DNA of 64,000 nucleotides. Source: Ophiura sarsii (lineage: Eukaryota; Echinodermata; Ophiuroidea; Amphilepidida; Ophiuridae). Positions 34,350 to 45,883 of this stretch are shown one piece after another (the first letter of the stretch is position 1; each line of letters starts with the position of its first letter). The position numbers and the translations under genes were made by a program. Below the pieces are notes generated by a model. The model ran no database searches and had not been told where the DNA came from. It saw only the letters and a program-made list of their open reading frames with translations. The DNA is taken from positions 83,272,761 through 83,336,760 of the forward strand of contig CM069441.1 of assembly GCA_035610835.1 (NCBI GenBank), given 5' to 3'.

Positions 34350-35982
34350 CCGTCCCCTCCCCGAAAACAAAATCAAAACTAAATCAGTGTTTTTTGATAG
34401 AAAATTAATATGCTATACTCATTATTCAAGACCATAGACCAACACCATATTTAGAATCGATCTCCTTATTTGGCTATCAATGTCCATATAAAGGCGTATC
34501 ACGTGATCAGAATCGGCAAATCGCGCAGTACAATAACATAGCCAGGGCACAGCGCTAGATTTGGAAATGGCGAACATCTTTTTCTCGGACAATTTTGACC
34601 CACGGACATATTCGTCTACCTCCAGGCCATCTTACCGCGTTTTGAACAGAATATTTCACATTTTCATGCATAGAACTAAACAACAAAATTTACAGAAATG
34701 TGTTATTTGTTACGAGTGAGAAATTTGGCACTAAACACGATGAAAATATCCGGTAAAGTTACCAGTTTTTGTTCGCACGGAAGTACGGTAAATTTACTAA
34801 AAATATATCATCGTTTTAAATCATTGTTAGAATATTATCAAAATTCATGGGTATATCCATCTACTCTGTGAATTTGAGTCCGATATATTACGAAATAACA
34901 AGATTAGAATGAATTTAAAAGAGCTATCATTCAACTAATAAATATGCACGAACGACCGAATTGCCTGACCTTCACGAAAATCCATGCATATGTACTTATA
35001 CCATGCTTATACAGTGAACGCGTTCTGTGTGTGCTTAACGACTGACTGGCCCGGGCGCTAAACAACTCAACACATCTCTCGTCCAATCAAAGCCATCGAC
35101 ACGGATGGACTCGTAGGCGCTTGTAATTGATCACTGATACAATAACACAATGGTATCCAAGCGTCACACTTCTCGTCCAATCAATATACCCGTATGAAAG
35201 TGTCATTTGGCTGGACCCGTTTGATAATTATACCGATTTGGTCACGGTTTTCTGAGCCAAGTGACTCGAAGCCATTATAAAGAACGCGTACTTGCTCTAT
35301 CGATTGTCAATCTCGGGGATGAGTGCAAGTCCCCGTTGGGGCTAGCACAAAAAGGTCGAACAAATCGGAAGGGCGTTCGGAGTTACAATTGCGTGCATCG
35401 GGGAGAGAAGGACCATCTTCTTAAATCTTCCGTTGATTGCGCTGTGAAACAGGAAAACTATATTGGTTGTAATAAATTAATAGACAGCGTTTCTCAACAT
35501 CTAAATGATAAGAATTTTTTTTCATGAAATGTAAAAGCTTTACTTTAAAACAAGGTCGAATCTCGTACTCCTCCTACAGGTTAAAAAGTTACGATTTTTA
35601 ACCATGAAAATCGTATGTTTTGACCATACATTTTCAAAAAGGCACTGCATAGTCATGTTTGCCACATGAAATTTATTTACACGGGGTCAAAGTACATGAT
35701 TCCAAAATAGAAATACCTGTAAATTTGGACGCCGTAAATACGACGTAGTCACCTGGTAGTATGGCCACCATAAACTTTAACAAGACGGGGAAATTAGCAT
35801 ATTTGCTTGTTTACCTACGTTAACCATGTTAAATATATAAGCAATTATTTTCGAAACTCTACTAAATTTTCTTGCACAGTTGACCATAAATTATGTCGTA
35901 AACAGGTGGTCATATTGATATCAATGAGTTGGAACAACCAGCAACTTTATTTTGAATCACTTAGAATTTACAAACATGGCCG
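34350..35982 (+). promoter_or_regulatory. Upstream region of UNC93A-like copy 2
   Basis: 34350-35650 has no counterpart in copies 3 and 4 and no recognisable gene. From about 35670 to 35975 it matches the flanks of copy 3 (46705-47000) and, more weakly, copy 4 (52765-53057): ACGGGGTCAAAGTACAT, AAATACGACGTAGT and GGTGGTCATATTGATATCAA. The block nearest the ATG, CAGCAACTTTATTTT, is present in all three and is the best candidate for shared promoter/5' UTR sequence. Confidence 0.5.
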
Positions 35983-38900
35983 ATGACTCTATCATGCGCA
36001 GTGGTAATGACGTTTCAGAAGACGCGAGTAATCATGGTAAAGGAAAATGGTGAAGAAACGTCACCTCTGCTTAACACAATCATGAAGGCACAACATTCCG
36101 ATAACTCCACCAATGGGTCTCAGCCGCTCAGCAAACAACGATATTGGAAAAACATAGTTGTTCTTGCTGTGGCCTTCATGGTAGTGTTCACAGCGTACGG
36201 ATCCCTTCAGAACTTACAGAGTAGTTTGAATTATCAAGCTGGGCTTGGGGTTGCATCTCTCAGTGTCATTTACGGATGTTTGATGATTTCTTGTCTAGTT
36301 ACTCCAGTAATTATCAGAACTTTAGGCACCAAATGGACCATAGTGCTATGCCTCTTTTGCTATTCATTCTTCACAGCGGCAAATTTCTATCCAGAGTTCT
36401 ACACACTTATTCCAACAGCAGCTGTACTAGGTTTTTCAGCTGGTCCATTATGGGCGGCACAAGGAACCTACCTTACGACTCTTGCGATAAGTCTTGCTGA
36501 GGTGTCGAACGAAGTTCAAGAGACAATTATCAACCGATTCAACGGTGTGTTTTTCTGCTTTTTTAACGCCAGCCAAATATGGGGAAATATGATCTCTTCT
36601 ATCATATTTTCAGTGAATTCAACTATTGATCATCTTAACGAAACAGACCTTTGGAAATGTGGCAGCAATGGAACGGGTAAGGGAGCCGTGAACTTCGATG
36701 ATCCTGGAGAAAAGAAAACGTATCTTATTTTGAGTCTTTACCTCGTGTTCGGCATACTGGGTGCAATGGTGGCGGTTATATTCCTGGATAAAATTCGATC
36801 CAACGCTGCAAGTTCTCCAAACAACAAGTCGCTTTCAAGTCACCTATTAGAGGTGATAAATTTGATGCGCACTCCTGACGTTGGACTGCTGATCCCCCTC
36901 ATGATATTTAACGGCATTGAGCGAGGATACATATTTGGAGATTTTACTAAGGTAAAGATTCGTAACCTAAATCTTTGAGTGTATAAGTAATGTATGAACA
37001 CAAATTTGGGTAAAGGTTTTACATAATGTGGTATGAGTATTGACAATCGTCGTTCCTATACGACAGACATTTTTGCAATTCGATCATCAGTTGTAACACC
37101 GCTAAATCGAACTGTTAGTTGCTTTGACACATTTGTGGCACACGTTTGGTGATTATTATAAACATTACTTTGTAACCGTTATGATCTTCGAGAGGAGCTT
37201 CATTTTTGCCAGTTTAGAGTCTCGTTAGGACATCAGTGGCCAATTGGGATCAGGATGTCAATGTTCTTGAACCTATAATTTCTGTTAATACACATGGTCC
37301 TCCCCTACGTCAATTCCTTAGCTATAAGAAATCACTGACGTTTTAAACCCTTTGTTTTTCAATGTTATTATTTCAGTCATTTGTGACTTGTACAATTGGC
37401 GTCCAATCGGTAGGCTACGTCATGATTGCATTTGGAGTAGCCGACGCCCTATCGTCCATTTGTATTGGCCGTTTGGCAGCCATTATCGGCCGACAATTAA
37501 TTGTCATGGCAGGTGCGTTGGTCAACATGGCGTTAATTCTGTGGATGCTGTTCTGGAAGGCGTCTGAAAACGCTCAACAAGAGTACCAGTTATATCTGAT
37601 GGCTATGGGTTTGGGATTTTCAGATGCGGTTTGGAATACCCAAATTTCTTGTAAGTAATGTACACCGTCCGTGACAGTTAGGACATTGGATTTAATGGAA
37701 ATTAGATATGTATGCAAAACTTTTGCCTAGTAGGCCTTTACTCATACGTGCATGATTCGTGTAAATGTTTTGTACACGATTTGCTTTCTACGCATTTCAT
37801 TTAGGCCTACAACTTCTAAATCAGTCAGAATCTGGAGATACACTTTTACATAATGACTGCTTATAATGGTTGCTATCTACTGAATATTAGCACTCAGCCT
37901 ACTTATTGCTATGTTACATAATGACTGCTTTTAATGGTTGCTATCTACTACTGAATATAGCACTCAGATACACTTATTGTTATGTTACATAATGACTTTT
38001 ATGGCTGGTATAGGAAGTTAGCACTCGGATACAGTCATCCTGTTACATAATGACTGCGTTAATGGTAGTCAGCTTCGTATACCGTGTATTTCACTGTCAC
38101 ACAATCGAACAACACCCTCTGATACCTCGCCTTGCGAAAACCGCTCCCATCCGAGAACCGACCAATTGTATTTGGTCGGTTCTCGGATGGGAAGTATCAG
38201 AGGGTGTTGTTCAATTGTGTGACAGTGAAATTATACAGGGTATACACAGTCGACTACGTTAATGGTTGCTATCTACTGACGATAGCACTCAGTTACACTG
38301 TTGCATAATGACTGCTTAAATGGTTGTTATTACTGATTATAGCACTCAGATATCACCAACTGCTACATGACTGGTAGTGCTCAGGAACACATGGTGAGTA
38401 AATTATTACTACTGTAATCAGATACTGTTACATAAACGGCAACCTTCCGAATCTGGAAACATACTGCCAAATCAGGCAAAATCCTGACTGTAAGACTCGG
38501 AATTCAATGTAAAACTCCAAATTCAATAGTAAACTATTGCATGTGTAAAAAGTTATTTTACGAAATCGATGTTTAGCACAATATTGGGTTAAAACTACAC
38601 TTTTTCTGTGTACCCAGCAAAATTTGACCCCCATTTCTAAGCGTGTAATGACTGCGGCTTTAGTGGCTGATCTACTGAAGTTAGCACTCTGATTTACTTA
38701 CTGTTGCAAGATGACTGCTTCAGTCTCCTATGTACTAAAGATAGCACTCTGATACAATTACTGTTATATAATGACTGTTTTAATGGTTGCTATCTACTCG
38801 GAATATAGCAAATACACTTATTGTTACATAATGACAGTGAATGGCTGGTATCTACTGAAGATACCACTCAGATGCAACCATACACTAACTGTTGCATAAT

Positions 38901-41658
38901 GACTGCTTCAATGGTTGCTATCTACTGAAGATAGTACTCAGATATACTTACTGTGACCTTATGACTGATTTAGTAGCTTGCTCTACTGATCTGAAGATAG
39001 CACTTAGATACACTTACTGTTACACAATTGCTGCTTTCCACTGAAGATAGCACTCAGATACACCCACTGTTACATGAGTGGTAGCTCCCAGATACACTTA
39101 GTGTTACATAATGACTACAGTAGTTAACAAATACAACATGGTTTGAGGGAAAGTAGTGCAAACTACTGGTCCCGCGGTGTGGGATGACTGGTGACTACCT
39201 CCCGACGCGGAGCGGAGGGAGGTCGTCACCAGTCATCCAATACCAAGGGCCCCTTTCCCGAAAGAAACCATGTTGTATTTGTTTTATTACACCTCACACA
39301 TATTTCATTGTCTAAACTAAGAAAGCTTACGTTGCTCCCGTGTAGGCTCGTAGTCGTAGTAATAGGTCTATGCCTGCCTACACCTACAGTACACACAGCG
39401 AGCCAATAAGCGGTGGACTCAATTCCCCTGGCAGAAGAACAATATCATTTGAACCCGTTTCCTAGTTCTTCACAATCATTGCTGCAGACAAAAGAAGCCT
39501 ACAATGTGCGTCTGTTTAGTTCGCGAATTTCTTCGGCAGATGTTTAGCAGACGACGCCATGTTTGTTGTTGTCAAGCAACCTCGTACTTGGCGTCACCGT
39601 TTAACATGTACGTAACATTCATAAATTATAGAATTGATTTGGGTGACGGTGTTGATCAGCGGGAAGTAGTTCAAACTCTCGCATGTTTGGTAGTACAATA
39701 AACCTAAACAAACATTCGGTAGGTATAATTTTTATTTATCCGACTTGGTTAAAAATGAACCAATCAAAAAAGAGTATACCCTTATAAATATGTATGAGGT
39801 GTAATAATGGTTGATATCTACTGAAGATAGCATTTATAAACACTAACTGTTGCATAATGACTGCTGGCACTCATATACCGTCATATACTTGCTGCTAACA
39901 TAACGACTTCTTTAATGTAATATGGAAGGTTCATTATACTGATCCAGTGTAAGTACTCACGTGTACGTTTCGGACACAACTGTATCCTTTGTCAACACTT
40001 GTGGTAGTGATGATCTTGACGACTCATGACGCTTTTTGCATTCTTGGAGTTGCCAGTTGATTTATCATCTGGGGATTTTTTGCCAGATGATAATAGATCA
40101 TCAAAAACGTGAGTGAGGTAGTATTGCCCCTCGTCGCGGTTCATCGTTGAGGTCCCCTTCTTCCTGATTTCTATAGCCTCTCGGATCCATCTCTTATACC
40201 TGTCTTGCTCCGTGCCTATAACCTTTGCCTCGTCCCACCCGATGACATGATTAGCGTCCACAACATGGTCTGTTATTGCTGATTTGTTGACCTGAGTGAG
40301 CGATGCCTTTCTCCCTGCTCTAGTGGTTGTTGTTTTGTTAGCCTTTTCTGCTTCTTTCTTGTGTTCGCCGAGTCTTGTGCCGAATTGTCGTCCGGTTTCA
40401 CCAATGTAGCTCTTTTCACAATTTCTGCATGGAATATCATAAATGGCGTCCGAAATGCTGTGAGGATCTCGTTTATCCTTGGGATGTACCACTAGATTCC
40501 GAATTGTGCAGTGTGGTTTCATAGCCGTGCCGATTCGGTAGGATTTCATTGTTCTTGCGATTCGCTCGGAGACACCTTTAACATAAGGCAAGACAACAAA
40601 CCCGCGGCTCCTGGTGTCTTCATCTTTCTTGATGTTTTCCTTTTTCTTTGTTTTGGGAGTAGCCATCTGTTTTTTCACTTTGTCGAATGACCAAGGTGGG
40701 TAGCCGCATACTTGTAATGCATCTTGCACTTTTTTCTCCTCCACTTTCTTGTCCTCCTCTTCGGTAATTATCCGATTCTTTCTGTCATATAGAGTTCTGA
40801 TTACGCCAACCTTCTGGTGGAGTGGATGGTGGGATTGATAATTCAGATATTGGTCCGTGTGCGTTGGCTTCCTGTATACCAGGAGCTTCACTGTACCATC
40901 CTCCTTTCTGACAATTAGGGTGTCTAGAAAGGGCAATTTCCCTTCCACTTCTTGTTCATAGGTGAATTTGATCGACTCCGATTTATCGACTTGGTTTATA
41001 TGATCTGTAAGTTGGTCGATGCAGTCTTTTTTCACCACTTCAAGAATGTCGTCGACATATCTAAGCCATAGCTTGGGCTTGCACTCTATGGGGGCTGTGG
41101 CGATGGCCTGTTGTTCCAAATGTTCCATAAAGATATTGGCGGCAATAGGTGAGACAGGACTGCCCATCGCTGTACCGAAGAGTTGACGATATATTTTGGA
41201 TCGAAAAGTGAAGTACGTTGTTGTAAGTATGAATTCTAGTAGCTCTACCACATCATCGCATGTCAACTTGAAACCTTCTTGTTTGTTGTAACGTTTGAGG
41301 GCATCTTCATTCTCCAGTCTGTGTTTCACTATTTCCAGGACTTGATCGATTGGTGTGTTGGTAAATAGGCTGATGACATCGTGGGAATTCAGAATATCCC
41401 CCTCCTCAATGACTATGTCAGCTAATTCTGACGCCAGATGCTGTGAGTTCTGTACATGGTGGATCGTTTTTCAACAATATATTACAATCAACGATCCTTA
41501 TGAACCTTTTTGGTAATAAGACTTCTTTAATGGTTGCTATTTACTGACGATAGCACTCGGATACAATACTGTTACATGATGACTGTTTTGATGGTTGCCA
41601 TCTCCTGAAGATAGCACTCAGTCACACTTTTAAAAAAAAGTGTTAGAAAATGACAGTT

Positions 41659-41694
<36 letters not shown>

Positions 41695-42670
41695 CACATT
41701 TATAGAGCGCTTTACTTTAGTGAGATCTAAACTCAAATCGCTGTACAACATATAAATGAAAGATTAAAGCAAAAATACAACAATGATCATAAAACTACAA
41801 AAATAAACATACACAAAGTCAAATGCATATTTTAAAACAAAAAAACATGAGATATGAATGTGTATGGCATCTACTGAAGATAACACTTGGATACACTTAC
41901 TGTTACCTAATGACTGCTCTAGTGGCTGATCTACTGAAGATACACTCAGATGCACTTACTGTTACTTGATGACTGTTTCAGTGGCCGCTATCTACTGACG
42001 ATAGCTCTCAGATAACAATAACTGTTACATAATGACTGTTTTAATATAATAGCTGATATCTACTAAAGATATCACTCAGATACACTTACTATCTACCGAA
42101 AATAGAACTCTGTACACTTGTGGTTGCTATCTACTGAAGATAGCACTCAGATCACGTACATATAGTCGCCCAACTTCAGTGCACCATTCATCATGCCAAT
42201 GAACATAACACACATGGCAGTATTTTGTAGAGCCTCCTGTCTCATGTCTCCCTCCTAAACACTGCCTTCTTATCTAACAGTGTTCCTAATTGGTTAATAA
42301 CAAACTAGATTAATCTGAATGCCCAATTAAAATACAGCACCGTCACACAACCTTCACATTCACAGTGCCTATTACCTTTTTAACAAATCCGCATCTATCA
42401 TCTTTTTTATTTGCAGCTATTCTCGGAGTGCTTCTCCCGCAATCGCAACAAGCAGCCTTTGCTAACTTCCAGTTTTGGCAATCAGCTGGTTTTGTATTAT
42501 TTGTAAGCATCAGCGTATCCGACAATGTATTCGTGTTTCACAAACTTTACACTCTATTCGGATTGGTCATCTTCGCCATGCTACTATACAACATCTTAGA
42601 ATGGGTTATTCGGCGACGTGCCCATGGAAAAACGACAATGGTCACGCGTTATGTACTCGCCTCCCAATAG
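35983..42670 (+). CDS. UNC93A-like multi-pass membrane protein, copy 2 (altered N- and C-terminus)
   Basis: Exons: 35983-36951, 37377-37650 and 42417-42670, with intron phases 0 and 1, giving 498 residues if translation starts at 35983. The ATG equivalent to copies 3 and 4 is at 35976 in a strong context (A at -3, G at +4), but that frame stops after 25 codons (TGA 36051). Copy 2 carries GGTAAAG where copy 3 has CAG, a net +4 nt. The open frame can instead begin at the ATG at 35983, which replaces about 20 N-terminal residues and re-enters the common frame just before ENGEETSPLLN. The body (TM1, NLQSSLN, glycosylated loop with three sequons, exon 2) closely matches copies 3 and 4. The last codons are replaced by a transposon at 42640, so the protein ends GKTTMVTRYVLASQ instead of GKTTL. 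Intron 2 is 4.77 kb and filled with minisatellite and insertions. The gene could be functional with modified ends or an incipient pseudogene; a sequencing error at the 4-nt difference is possible. Confidence 0.88.
38066..38256. mobile_element. 191-bp foldback element with 9-bp target duplication (MULE-like)
   Basis: Almost the entire length is an inverted repeat (ATTTCACTGTCACACAAT, AACACCCTCTGATAC, CCGAGAACCGACCAA and their inverses). CGTTAATGG flanks it on both sides (38057-38065 and 38257-38265). Long inverted arms plus a 9-bp duplication suggest a Mutator-like foldback. Confidence 0.8.
39124..39803. mobile_element. Compound palindromic insertion in the copy 2 intron
   Basis: A GC-rich hairpin (GGATGACTGGTGACTACCTC and its inverse, flanked by ACAAATACAACATGGTTT and inverse) occupies 39127-39285. 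TTATTACACCTCACACATAT near 39283 has its inverse near 39787-39808. The copy 3 intron has no counterpart at this site. Exact ends are uncertain. Confidence 0.6.
39918..41519 (-). mobile_element. 5'-truncated Penelope-like element: reverse transcriptase plus GIY-YIG endonuclease
   Basis: The minus-strand frame from about 41460 down to 39992 encodes the RT region (SHDVISLFTN, GTAMGSPVSPIAANIFMEHL, LRYVDDIL with the catalytic DD). A linker and a C-terminal GIY-YIG nuclease follow (IYDIPCRNCEKSYIGETG, then R and EH in GTRLGEHKKE). This RT plus GIY-YIG order is diagnostic of Penelope-like elements. The frame is closed upstream by a stop near 41470, so the N-terminal part is missing. A 13-bp duplication, GACTTCTTTAATG, flanks it at 39905-39917 and 41520-41532, and copy 3 has an intact, unduplicated equivalent near 49510. 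The element is antisense to the host gene and sits in intron 2 of copy 2. The retained RT and nuclease part has no stops, which suggests a fairly young insertion. Confidence 0.93.
41662..41765. repeat. (AAT)n with GCGC-type dispersed repeat
   Basis: Ten or so AAT units are followed by CATTTATAGAGCGCTTTA and CAAATCGCTGTACAACATAT. This is the same motif order as 21223-21310, indicating a dispersed family. Confidence 0.7.
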
Positions 42671-43634
42671 GGTGGTGCTGTTTCACTTTTTAGTTTCATG
42701 CTGGCATATTCCTTAAATATTTTTAAAACCACATAAGCTATCTTAACAAATTTGGTATCATTTTAAAGACCTAATAACAAGCTATTTGCCTGCAAAATGA
42801 CATTGGTATAGCTAATACAGAAGGGAGCTACAGCTGTTTGAAGTTTGGGGACCAGGGGTGGTGCCGGAAGGGGTGCCGCCTGTACAAACTCAATTGGGAT
42901 AATCCCATGCTTTGTTCTTTTTACCATAACTAGTCATCCCCTAATGTTACAAACACCATTCTGGTCCCATTTTAAAGAATATTTAGTAGTCTTTAAGTAT
43001 GTGGTTCAACAGACTTGTCAACTATTTGTAACAACTAATTAATTATGGATAAGACAATGATCATCAGCTTTCTTCCTATTCGCTACACAGTCAACATGAA
43101 TAATCAGCCTCAATGTACCGCACTTATAAAATTGACTATAAGAGAAAAAGTGTTCAACCTATGATAGCAAAAGTATACATTTTTGGAAAGCTTGGAACTA
43201 GAGGAATTCAGAAATACAGTTTAGATCAGGGAAGGGTACATCCTTAAAAAATATTTCTGAAAATTCTAAAAATATACAGAATATAAATTGGAGATATTTA
43301 CTAACCGGTATAATTATCTTACCGACGCAGTAACCTGTGACAATTATATATCATCTGATGGGTAATTTCATGAGGAATAACAATTATATAAATCTAAAAT
43401 TAAAAATTAAAAATTCTGATATTTTTCCGAACATTTTGAAACATACCATTTTAGTCCTTGGTCGTACTATAATTTCAATGGCATATTTGGTTTCCTCATG
43501 CAATTTCCCTTCAGAGAATGTACCCTACCTCAGGGAAGTATACAAGCAAATATAAATGTGTAAAGTTAAAATCATGTCACGAAAGCCAAAATCTGTGTGT
43601 AACGCGAAAGGAGGCGAGCTTATAACACATGACC
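42640..43634 (-). mobile_element. 995-bp TIR transposon inserted at the stop codon of copy 2
   Basis: Inverse copy of the element at 7125-8176. The left end is GGTCACGCGTTATGTACTCG and the right end is the inverse of GGTCATGTGTTATAAGCTCG. The flanks are CAAT (42636-42639) and CATT (43635-43638), a 4-bp duplication with one mismatch. Copies 3 and 4 show the empty site ACGACATTGTAA, where TAA is the stop. The element supplies eleven codons and TAG to the gene. Confidence 0.9.
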
Positions 43635-44284
43635 CATTGTAATTCGAGAATCTGTATTGTGTATGTTTGCTACCACCATGATCACTGCGTGTCAATATTG
43701 AACATGTTTGCCTGATATCTCTGTAAAGTGTATAAAACGAAGCATCTAATGAAGGGTAAATTATATATACACACTTTGATTTTTTGTAACCTCAATTGAA
43801 TTAATTTTAGATTTTGACCTTTTATACAAGGGTAGCCATTTGAAATTTAGTACCGACCCCTTGCAATTTTTCTTTTGTTAATCCTTACACCAAGTCCAAC
43901 TGTGCGATGAAAAGAAGGTGATTATTTAAGGTATCCGTATACTCACTTTGTTTACCAGCGTTCGTAAATCATCAGAAAGTGTCTTGGCCTATTTACATGT
44001 TTACAACCGAATTATTTCAAGTTTACGTCTTGTTATATATCGCTATATTAAATATATAAGCTTAACAATATTTGTATAAGTTCTTCGCATACGTACCTGG
44101 AGCTGTACTCTTGTTTGTCAAGCAGCAATGCGTCTCACTCATAAGTAGCTCCTTCACCTCGGGCCTCATATATGGTATTTTCTTCCATCTTTGTCTTAAT
44201 TTCAACTCCAAGCAATTTGTTTGAGTAAGTCTGGTCCAATTATGACCCAAGCGTCTGTCCGTATGGACCTGTACAGTGTTGTAA
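43635..44284 (+). repeat. Duplicated 3' flank of copy 2 (partner 59003-59612)
   Basis: Starts CATTGTAATTCGAGAAT, exactly where the gene end is interrupted. It continues with TGTTTGCCTGATATCTCTGT, GTATAAAACGAAGCATC and CTCCAAGCAATTTGTTTGAG, all found after copy 4. It probably includes the original 3' UTR. Copy 3 lacks this flank. Confidence 0.85.
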
Positions 44285-44645
44285 ATGACCCCTTAAATCA
44301 TGAAATCCCCCTTTAATGCCCATGTAATGCTCTTTTAATGCCTATCAAGTAATGCCCTTAAATGTCCATTTAATGACCCCTTGAAACATTTAATGCCCTT
44401 TAATGCCCATTTAATGACCCCTTAGATCATGTAATGCCCCTTTAATGCCCAAGTAACGCCTATCATGTAATGCCCTTAAGTATCCATTTAATGACCCCTT
44501 AAATCATGTAATGCCCTTTTAATGACCCCTTAAATCATGTATTGCCCCTTTAATGCCCATGTAATTCCCTTTTAATGCCTATCATGTAATGCCCTTAAAT
44601 GTCCATTTAATGACCCTTTAATTCATGTAATACCCCTTTAATCAA
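44285..44645. repeat. TTTAATGCCC minisatellite
   Basis: Tandem phrases such as CCCCTTAAATCATGTAATGC and CCTTTAATGCCCATGTAATG repeat in a super-unit of roughly 165 bp. A fragment recurs at 44968-45000 after an interruption containing TTCGCGAA-type inverse words (44830-44965). Confidence 0.8.
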
Positions 44646-45217
44646 CATTGCTTTCAAACTCTCACTATATTTCAATCAACTACACCCGTTCTCCACCACC
44701 CTTCAACTACAGACTTCTCGACTATTACGTCAAACGTTCAACTATATTTTATAATTTCCATTTGAACGCCCTCTTTCCTTTTTAAAGGAATTTTTATTGT
44801 ATGTGTTGTTATTCATGAAATTGATGGAATACTGTAAAACCACTTAATTTCACGAGGGATTTAATTTCGCGAATTTCACGAGGGATATGGATTTGCGAAA
44901 TCCCGCGAAACTGACAATTTTGCATTGAAAGTAACAGTAAAATTTCCAGATTCGCGAAATTAAATGCCCTCTTGTAAATGCCCCTTTAATGCCCATTGGT
45001 AAAGATCATTGGTGTCAATTCCACGTGTTTCAGAATCGGAGATGACTTTTTAATTACAGTTTAGATCATTTAGGACCCGCGCCGTGCGGAGAAGGGGCGG
45101 AAGTAGGCATCAAAGTGGTTGTAACGGTTGCATCTATTTTTTCAGGATTTTTATTGCGTCTGAGGCCTAAACCGTGGGCTGAGCAGACGACGTATTTTGG
45201 GATGGCAACCCTCTTCT
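44646..45217. other. Intergenic stretch between minisatellite and duplicated segment
   Basis: No gene is recognised. It contains a small inverted-repeat insert (AATTTCGCGAATTTCACGAG and inverse words near 44860-44965). Confidence 0.4.
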
Positions 45218-45510
45218 GTTATTGCTTGAGAAAACTGTGTTGATTTGATTTTGAGTGAGTTGTTATGATTACGTAAGTATGCATCTTTGGTAGCCGTCTT
45301 TGTCATAATATAACTTCGTAATCCTCTTCACTATACCCGGCAGCCGATTGCCGAAGACGGGAGACCGAGAGCCGCGCGGCGCGAGGGTTTTTGCGCACTA
45401 ATGACTGTTTCCAAAGTGCAGGCTTCGCGATCGTATGTCAATTAGGCGGCTAGGCCTAACATACGTCTTCATGGAGAGACGTCAAGTAGCGCCGCCCATT
45501 TTTACTGACG
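45218..45510 (+). repeat. Segmental duplication upstream of copy 3 (partner 30300-31460)
   Basis: Matches the flank of copy 2 but without the 877-bp TIR insert. GCGCACTAATGACTG near 45395 is the empty site, with a single TAA. Confidence 0.85.
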
Positions 45511-45667
45511 ACACTTGGTGATATAGGCCTAATTATGGATCGACACATTATTTTATGAATGAAGTCAGGGGTATGCCACTGAGCTTGCCGATCGGGTCCA
45601 CTTTTAAATTGAACTTAGTCAGCATAGAATTGGTGGCGCTGTTCTACCGATAAGGCGTAATTTGTAG

Positions 45668-45883
45668 CAGACGACGCGACGCTGGCCACGCGTCTCTCAG
45701 ACGACCCAATATGGCAACGGGAGTGCACCATTTTGAATTATTTTTAACAGTCATCGCCCGGTTAACGATAAAAATTCTTCTAATTATGATGAATTTGTCA
45801 AAATGATAAGTATAATATTCGCGATTACGCCTGTTATTCACTACGAATTCAAAATGTAGGTTTTGCGTGGCCACCGTCGTCTG
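45668..45883. mobile_element. CAGACGACG-ended MITE, copy at 45.7 kb
   Basis: CAGACGACGCGACGCTGGCC at the left, and GGCCACCGTCGTCTG at the right as its inverse. The interior is shared with 24051-24333. No clean 8-bp flanking repeat can be read. Confidence 0.7.

Larger units (their letters stand above)
37850..42165. repeat. 62-bp hairpin minisatellite in intron 2 of copy 2
   Basis: Degenerate units of about 62 bp read ATAATGACTGCTTTAATGGT, then TGCTATCTACTGAAGATAGC, then ACTCAGATACACTTACTGTT. Each contains the stem-loop TGCTATC-TACTGAA-GATAGCA. The array is broken by a foldback (38066-38256), a palindromic insert (39124-39803), a Penelope-like element (39918-41519) and an (AAT)n repeat (41662-41760). 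Confidence 0.92.

Noticed and set aside
36020..36030. GGTAAAG in copy 2 as a real splice donor explaining the 4-nt difference
   Set aside because: No matching acceptor in the correct place would restore the copy 3 frame, and the downstream sequence continues collinearly with copy 3. A small indel is simpler.
44062..44250. Minus-strand open frame in the 3' flank of copy 2, also seen after copy 4 (59360-59647)
   Set aside because: The shared sequence reflects the duplicated flank. Indels between the two copies are not multiples of three, so the frame is not conserved.
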